Origin: Parvibaculum sp.
Lineage (GTDB): Bacteria; Pseudomonadota; Alphaproteobacteria; Parvibaculales; Parvibaculaceae
Direction of reading: 5' to 3'
DNA length: 36,731 nucleotides
Assembly: GCA_013823365.1 (NCBI GenBank)
Contig: PNMC01000010.1
Coordinates: 1 to 36,731 of the forward strand
In this document: positions 32,803-36,731 of the stretch, piece by piece
How the letters are laid out: every line of letters begins with the position of its first letter
How positions within the stretch are numbered: the first letter of the stretch is position 1
Notes under the pieces: model-generated
Seen by the model: the letters and a program-made list of their open reading frames with translations, nothing else
The model's database searches: none
Told to the model about the DNA's origin: nothing
Program-made: the position numbers and the translations under genes

Positions 32803-33573
32803 ATGCCCAAATCCGAGCATGCCGGCCTGACTTCGGATCAGGTCCAGACCTTCATCGACGATGGCTTCGTCAAAATCGAAAATGCTTTCAGTGCAGACCT
32901 TGCAAAAACATGCAGGGACGAATTGTGGAGCGATCTCGGTCTGTCGCCAGACGAACCGGAAAACTGGGCGCAGCCTGTGGTCCGGGTCGGGTTCAAGTCG
33001 TCGCCTCCCTTTGTCGAAGCGGCCAACACACCGGAACTGCACAAGGCCTACGATCAGCTCGTTGGCGAAGCCCGCTGGCTTCCTCCCCAGGGCCTTGGAA
33101 CCTTTCCGGTCCGCTTTCCCTCGGCAAAGTCCCCCGGCGACGATGGCTGGCACGTGGACATGAGCTTCGGCACCGACAATCCGGATTTCATGGAATGGCG
33201 GGCCAACGCGAAAAGCCGTGGGCGTGCCCTGCTGATGCTGTTCCTGTTTTCGGATGTCGGTTCCGACGATGCGCCAACCAGAATACGAAAAGGATCACAT
33301 TCGATCATCGCCCGCGAGTTGCTGCCTTATGGCGAGGCGGGCGCAACGCTCCGGCAGCTCTCCGCCGATGGCTTTGCCTCCACGGATGGATGCGATGTGG
33401 CGCTGGCGACAGGCGCGGCGGGCACGGTCTATCTGTGCCATCCCTTCATCGTCCATGCCGCGCAGCCTCACCGGGGAAAACACCCCCGCTTCATGGCGCA
33501 ACCGCCATTGCTGCCGCGCGGTGAGTCCGACCCGGCTTACTGGCGTAAGCCAGCCGAAGCTCGAAGAGCGTAG
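32803..33573 (+). CDS. Phytanoyl-CoA dioxygenase (PhyH) family Fe(II)/2-oxoglutarate oxygenase
   Basis: The 256-aa protein has the PhyH-type double-stranded beta-helix. The iron ligands are His117 and Asp119 in GWHVDMSFG and probably His218 in PFIVHAAQPHRG. Arg229 in KHPRFMAQPPL is the likely 2-oxoglutarate carboxylate binder. The N-terminal SDQVQTFIDDGFVKIENAFSADLAKTCRDELW is the usual opening (a helix, then 'G-F-V-K-I'). Members hydroxylate varied small molecules, and the substrate here is unknown; I see no ectoine-hydroxylase signature. The ATG at 32803 is used. The stop codon is only 2 bp from the CCA end of the convergent tRNA-Ser gene. Confidence 0.86.
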   Translation: MPKSEHAGLTSDQVQTFIDDGFVKIENAFSADLAKTCRDELWSDLGLSPDEPENWAQPVVRVGFKSSPPFVEAANTPELHKAYDQLVGEARWLPPQGLGTFPVRFPSAKSPGDDGWHVDMSFGTDNPDFMEWRANAKSRGRALLMLFLFSDVGSDDAPTRIRKGSHSIIARELLPYGEAGATLRQLSADGFASTDGCDVALATGAAGTVYLCHPFIVHAAQPHRGKHPRFMAQPPLLPRGESDPAYWRKPAEARRA

Positions 33574-33575
33574 GG

Positions 33576-33668
33576 TGGCGGAGAGGATGGGATTCGAACC
33601 CACGGTACAGCTTTACACTGTACAACGGTTTAGCAAACCGCCGCCTTCAGCCACTCGGCCACCTCTCC
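33576..33668 (-). tRNA. tRNA-Ser (anticodon GCT)
   Basis: The acceptor stem GGAGAGG/CCTCTCC (plus 33662-33668 and 33580-33586), discriminator G and an encoded CCA (plus 33576-33578) are present. The D-arm GCCGAGTGGCTGAAGGC and the anticodon arm CGGTT-TGCTAAA-CCG with GCT (plus 33632-33634) follow. The long variable arm TTGTACAGTGTAAAGCTGTAC is typical of serine tRNAs, and the T-arm has GGTTCGAATCC. It reads AGC and AGU codons. The window holds no matching direct repeat of the 3' end that would indicate an integrated element. Confidence 0.97.
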
Positions 33669-33768
33669 GGCGTTTCCGTGTATGCCCAAGATTGCGGGGC
33701 GCTTCAAGGCCAATATGGGCCGCAGGCCCGCCCGCCCCGCAGATTCTCCGGGCAAATCCTTTCCGCCC

Positions 33769-34662
33769 TCAGCCCTTCGGCTTGCCGTGATAGCGGATCA
33801 GCCCTTCCTGGGCCACCGAGGCGACGAGCTTGCCGTCCCGCGTATAGATCGAGCCGCGGTTGAGGCCGCGCGCGCCGGAGGCACTGGGGCTGTCCTGCGT
33901 ATAGAGCAGCCAGTCGTCGGTGCTGAACGGCCCGTGGAACCACATCGCATGGTCGAGGCTCGCCGATTGCAGCTTGCCGGAGACCCAGCTCACGCCATGC
34001 GGGCGGATGCAGGTGTCGAGAAGCGTCATGTCCGAGGCATAGGCGAGGATGCACTGATGCAGCGGGATATTGTCGCCGACGCTCTTGCGCGCGCGGAACC
34101 AGACATGCTGCAGCGGCTCCATGGGCTCGGGGTCGATATAGTCCTGCGGATTGACCGGGCGGATCTCGATCGGCCGGGGCCGCTGGAAGTGCTTGGCGAT
34201 CTCGGGCGGCAGCTTGGCGGCAATCGCCTGGCGCAATTCGCGCTCGCTGGCGAGGTCTTCCGGCATCGGCACATCCGGCATCCCGGCCTGATGCTCGAAG
34301 CCCGTCTCCGGCACCTGGAAGGAAGCCGCGAGATTGAAAATCTGCTTGCCGTGCTGGATCGCCACGACGCGCCGCGTGGTGAAGCTCTTGCCGTCGCGCG
34401 AGCGGTCCACCTCGTAGACGATCGGCACTTTCGGATCGCCCGGCCGGATGAAATAGGCGTGCAGCGAGTGGCAGACCCGCTCCTCGACCGTCCGGTAGGC
34501 GGCGACCAGCGCCTGCCCGATCACCTGCCCGCCGAACACGCGCTGCCAGCTCACATCCGGGCTGTGCCCGCGAAACAGGTTCTCCTCGATGCGCTCGAGA
34601 TCGAGCAGTTCGACCAGATCCTCGACGGACTTTTCGTCCTCTTGGGGGGAGGTATCGCTCAT
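33769..34662 (-). CDS. tesB: Acyl-CoA thioesterase II
   Basis: TesB hydrolyses medium- and long-chain acyl-CoA to free acid and CoA. The 297-aa protein is a double hot-dog. The first domain has RVFGGQVIGQALVAAYRTV and SLHAYFIRPGDPKVPIVYEVDRSRDGKSFTTRRVVAIQHGKQIFNLAASFQ. The second has QCILAYASDMTLLDTC (catalytic Asp), SASLDHAMWFHGPF (catalytic-site Thr replaced by the SLDHA motif typical of TesB) and GLIRY preceded by SVAQEG (catalytic Gln). The ATG at 34662 has GGAG five bases upstream; the track's GTG at 34668 adds two residues. A perfect palindrome, CGCAATTGCG (34729-34738), lies 66 bp upstream of the start and could be an operator. Confidence 0.94.
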   Translation of the reverse strand: MSDTSPQEDEKSVEDLVELLDLERIEENLFRGHSPDVSWQRVFGGQVIGQALVAAYRTVEERVCHSLHAYFIRPGDPKVPIVYEVDRSRDGKSFTTRRVVAIQHGKQIFNLAASFQVPETGFEHQAGMPDVPMPEDLASERELRQAIAAKLPPEIAKHFQRPRPIEIRPVNPQDYIDPEPMEPLQHVWFRARKSVGDNIPLHQCILAYASDMTLLDTCIRPHGVSWVSGKLQSASLDHAMWFHGPFSTDDWLLYTQDSPSASGARGLNRGSIYTRDGKLVASVAQEGLIRYHGKPKG

Positions 34663-34909
34663 GGCCACTCCAGACGGAAAAAGGAAAGCGCAGCGATTTC
34701 CGTCGCGGCGACGGCGGAAAACGGACTACGCAATTGCGCGGAACATAGAACATTTTGCGGCTGAGTCGATGCCGCGATTTCGCAGTCGCGAAAGAAGCCG
34801 TCGACGGAACGGCAGCCCGGCGCGGCGGCGCCGGCGCCCGGGCCCGGAGGCACATCGCGGGCGGAAACCCGCCTGCGGAAAGCCCGGTTTATCTAGCTGT
34901 TATAAGGGC

Positions 34910-35179
34910 TTACTGGTTCGCCAGCCATTCGCGGGCCTGGCGCTGCGCCTCGGCGATCTCCGCCGCGGTCATCTCGGCCGCAAGCTCGGCACGGCAGCTC
35001 CGCGCCGCAATGCTGCCCTTCATGGCCGCGAGATTGAACCACTTATGCGCCGTCACAAGGTCGGCTTCGACCCCATGGCCCGTCGAATACATCAGGCCGA
35101 GATTGTACAGCGCGTCTTCCCTGCCGCCTTCCGCGGCAAGCTCGCTCTTGTCGAGCATTTCGAGTTGCATGCGAGCCAT
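34910..35179 (-). CDS. Small Sel1-repeat protein
   Basis: The approximately 89-aa protein contains one clear Sel1-like repeat, EDALYNLGLMYSTGHGVEADLVTAHKWFNLAAMKGS, with the A-x2-LG-xMY-x-G-x-GV-x2-D pattern. A partial repeat precedes it and a helical AEMTAAEIAEAQRQAREW tail follows. There is no signal peptide, which is unusual because many Sel1 proteins are exported. Sel1 repeats bind other proteins; the partner is unknown. The ATG at 35179 has GAGGAG eight bases upstream; the track's GTG at 35188 adds three residues. Confidence 0.78.
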   Translation of the reverse strand: MARMQLEMLDKSELAAEGGREDALYNLGLMYSTGHGVEADLVTAHKWFNLAAMKGSIAARSCRAELAAEMTAAEIAEAQRQAREWLANQ

Positions 35180-35363
35180 GTTGGCCACTCCTCAGATCGC
35201 GGCAGGTCGCCCCTGCTGCCGTATCGACGGAGTTGTCGGGCTCCGTCCCCACATGCAAATTTCTATGCCCCCGCTGAAAAAATGGTTAACGCGCCACTCA
35301 TCATGATGCGGCATGTGAGCCACCCATCGGAAATTTCGGTCGGGTGGACGACAAGAGAACGGG

Positions 35364-35996
35364 TCAGACTTTCGGCACGTCCATGCCGCGCTGCACGGCA
35401 GGCCGCGCACCGACCGCGTCGAGCCAGCGCTGGATATTGGCGCACTCGCCCAGCGCCTCCGGCCTTGCCTTCGCGATCAGCGGAAAGGCGGCCTTCACCC
35501 AGGGATAGGTCGCCATGTCGGCGATGGAATAATCGCCGCCCATGAAGGCGGCCTCGCCCAGCCGCTTGTCGAGCACCTTCAGCAGCCGCACGGACTCATC
35601 GAGATAGCGGTTGATGGCATAGGGAATCTTCTCCGGCGCCGCATTGAGGAAATGGTTCGCCTGCCCGAGCATCGGACCGACGCCGCCCATCTGCCACATC
35701 AGCCATTCCAGCGTCTTCGCACGCTGCTCGCCCTTCGGCGCGAGGAACTTGCCGGTCTTCTCGGCGAGATAGATGAGGATCGCGCCGGATTCGAAAATGG
35801 ATACGGGGCCGCTATCGGCATCGCGATCGACGATGGCGGGTATGCGGTTGTTGGGACTGATCTTCAGAAATTCCGGCGCGAACTGCTCGTTCGTGCCGAT
35901 ATTGACGGCATGCACCTCGTAAGGCAGGCCCGTCTCTTCCAGCATGATGGCGACCTTGCGGCCGTTCGGCGTCGTCCAGGTGTAGAAATCGATCAT
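35364..35996 (-). CDS. Glutathione S-transferase, YfcG/Nu-class-like
   Basis: The 210-aa protein has an N-terminal thioredoxin-like domain (MIDFYTWTTPNGRKVAIMLEETGLPYEV, with the TxN element used by YfcG-type enzymes in place of catalytic Tyr/Ser/Cys; SPNNRIPAIVDRDA with the cis-Pro; FESGAILIYLAEKTG). The C-terminal helical domain has WLMWQMGGVGPMLGQANHFLNAAPEKIPYAINRYLDE and YSIADMATYPWV. YfcG of E. coli has disulfide-bond reductase activity with glutathione or glutathionylspermidine; the same is plausible here. The ATG at 35996 follows GGGAGG; the track start at 36047 is too long. Confidence 0.92.
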   Translation of the reverse strand: MIDFYTWTTPNGRKVAIMLEETGLPYEVHAVNIGTNEQFAPEFLKISPNNRIPAIVDRDADSGPVSIFESGAILIYLAEKTGKFLAPKGEQRAKTLEWLMWQMGGVGPMLGQANHFLNAAPEKIPYAINRYLDESVRLLKVLDKRLGEAAFMGGDYSIADMATYPWVKAAFPLIAKARPEALGECANIQRWLDAVGARPAVQRGMDVPKV

Positions 35997-36122
35997 CGCG
36001 TCCTCCCGTTTTGCACCGGGAAGCGCAGCGGCAAATTCCGGACACACCTCCTCAGATGGATGCCAGATGGGGGCGGAGCGTGACGGTGTAAAGAGGGGAT
36101 ATCTTCTGCGGGCGAGAAAAGT

Positions 36123-36476
36123 TCAGTACGCGACCGTCACCTCTACATGATGGTGCCGGTGCTTCTCGCAGACATAGGGCACGATCTGGTATTCGCCCGC
36201 CGGAATCTCGGCGCCCATTGCCATCTCGGGCAGGAGGAAGTCGCCGACCGTGTTGCCGTTCCTGTCGACGATGGAAAAGCCGTAGGTACCATACATCACC
36301 CGCACGACCTTGCCGTCCGCGGGCAGCACAAGCTGGCGGCCCCAATGAGTCTGGGAATTGTAGCTGTCCTTCATCACGAGACTGCCCGTGCCCGTCACCG
36401 TTCCGGCGAGCGCCGGGGCGGCGAATGCGGCGCCGGTGAAGGCGATGGCGGCGATCGAAGCAAGGACAGTGCGCAT
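36123..36476 (-). CDS. Small secreted protein with His-rich C-terminus, unknown function
   Basis: The 117-aa protein has a clear Sec signal peptide (MRTVLASIAAIAFTGAAFAAPALAG, cleavage near 23-25), leaving about 92 residues that look all-beta (VTGTGSLVMKDSYNSQTHWGRQLVLPADGKVVRVMYGTYGFSIVDRNGN). The tail IVPYVCEKHRHHHVEVTVAY puts a single Cys next to several His, a possible metal site. I do not recognise the family. The ATG has GGGAG upstream. The neighbours on both sides are glutathione-transferase genes, but gaps of 126 and 98 bp and a terminator suggest independent transcription. Confidence 0.7.
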   Translation of the reverse strand: MRTVLASIAAIAFTGAAFAAPALAGTVTGTGSLVMKDSYNSQTHWGRQLVLPADGKVVRVMYGTYGFSIVDRNGNTVGDFLLPEMAMGAEIPAGEYQIVPYVCEKHRHHHVEVTVAY

Positions 36477-36502
36477 GAAGCATCTCCCGAGGGCCGAAAG
36501 GC

Positions 36503-36531
36503 AAACAGCGCCCCCGTTTCCGGGGACGCTG
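36503..36531 (-). terminator. Intrinsic terminator after the partial glutathione-transferase gene
   Basis: On the minus strand CAGCGTCCCCG and CGGGGGCGCTG form an 11-bp stem with one G-U pair and a GAAA loop, followed by TTTGCCTTTC. It is 43 bp after the stop of the gene that enters from the right edge. Confidence 0.7.
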
Positions 36532-36574
36532 CAAGCTTAGCATAGGCGGAGGGACGTTTAAGCCCTGCTCCGCC

Positions 36575-36731
36575 CTATTGTGCGCGTTGGCCGAAGAGGA
36601 TCTTGCGAGCCCTTTCGGCCTCCTTGGTCTTGTCACCGATGGTGCCCCGGCGCCATTCGCGCCCAAGGGCAAATCCCCTCCGGACCGCCGGGCGGGCACC
36701 AACCCGCTCGAACCAGTCCTTCAGGAAAGGG
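36575..36731 (-). CDS. C-terminal end of a glutathione S-transferase-like protein (partial)
   Basis: The frame is open from the right edge of the window and is too short for the ORF track. The 51 visible residues read PFLKDWFERVGARPAVRRGFALGREW... and end RKILFGQRAQ. The W-x-ERVGARPAVRRG element is the usual last helix of glutathione transferases and matches the same region of the complete gene nearby (WLDAVGARPAVQRGMDVP). The rest of the gene lies outside the window. The family assignment is from this one motif. Confidence 0.7.
   Translation of the reverse strand, partial: PFLKDWFERVGARPAVRRGFALGREWRRGTIGDKTKEAERARKILFGQRAQ

Noticed and set aside
33576-33668. tRNA-Ser as the attachment site of an integrated element
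   Set aside because: No integrase gene and no direct repeat of the tRNA 3' end is visible in the window. The neighbouring genes have ordinary composition.
34729-34738. Palindrome CGCAATTGCG upstream of tesB as a defined operator
   Set aside because: It is a single 10-bp palindrome with no second copy and no adjacent regulator gene, so it is noted only in the tesB entry.
35313-35350. CCACCC...GGGTGG inverted repeat with an inner GAAATTTC palindrome, as a terminator of the upstream or downstream gene
   Set aside because: No T-run follows on either strand and the stem is only 6 bp. It may be incidental.

Overview
The window looks like a chromosomal segment of a high-GC alphaproteobacterium, probably a free-living, somewhat halotolerant Hyphomicrobiales/Parvibaculum-type organism. 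That placement is inference. It rests on the minus-strand order rpoZ-rsh-pyrE-DUF2062-pdxJ-acpS-lepB-rnc-era-recO-parC, the ParC and Rsh sequence types, Tat-dependent TRAP transport, and betaine synthesis by glycine methylation. I see no CRISPR array, insertion sequence, prophage or rRNA.

Layout. 1-439: end of a small AT-richer membrane protein gene. 472-4298 (+): a TRAP transporter of the 2-oxoacid (TakP/FcbT) type with a fourth gene for a membrane-anchored periplasmic protein. 4305-15766 (-): a long run of housekeeping genes for chromosome decatenation, recombination repair, ribosome maturation, RNA processing, protein export, acyl-carrier activation, vitamin B6, pyrimidines, (p)ppGpp and RNA polymerase omega, then folK. 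A composite palindromic repeat sits between parC and recO, and a clear terminator follows rpoZ. 15946-17215 (+): a NYN-domain nuclease coupled to a family 5-like uracil-DNA glycosylase. 17222-18620 (-): dapA-smpB. 18906-22123 (+): a soluble lytic transglycosylase and an alpha/beta hydrolase. 22127-23788 (-): a Na/Pi cotransporter-like protein.

23816-26390 (-) is the most interesting part. Glycine/sarcosine and sarcosine/dimethylglycine N-methyltransferase genes overlap and should make the osmolyte glycine betaine. Directly downstream, and missed by the ORF track, is what reads as a complete tryptophan-type transcription attenuator: promoter, 14-residue leader peptide ending Trp-Trp-Thr-Thr, mutually exclusive hairpins and a terminator. 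It lies in front of a methyltransferase gene of unknown substrate, not in front of trpE.

26754-30483 carries an MscS-type channel, a DUF2459 protein, a TRIC/YadS-type channel and an AI-2E-family permease. 30493-32102 is a redox/stress pair: an OhrR-like MarR regulator divergent from a lipoprotein version of a cofactor-free haloperoxidase/perhydrolase, with two TATCGCGATA palindromes in the shared control region. 32117-33573 holds a VOC protein and a PhyH-type dioxygenase, with a small three-way-junction palindrome between them. tRNA-Ser(GCT), tesB, a Sel1-repeat protein, a YfcG-like glutathione transferase, a small secreted His-rich-tailed protein and the 3' end of a second glutathione-transferase-like gene close the window.
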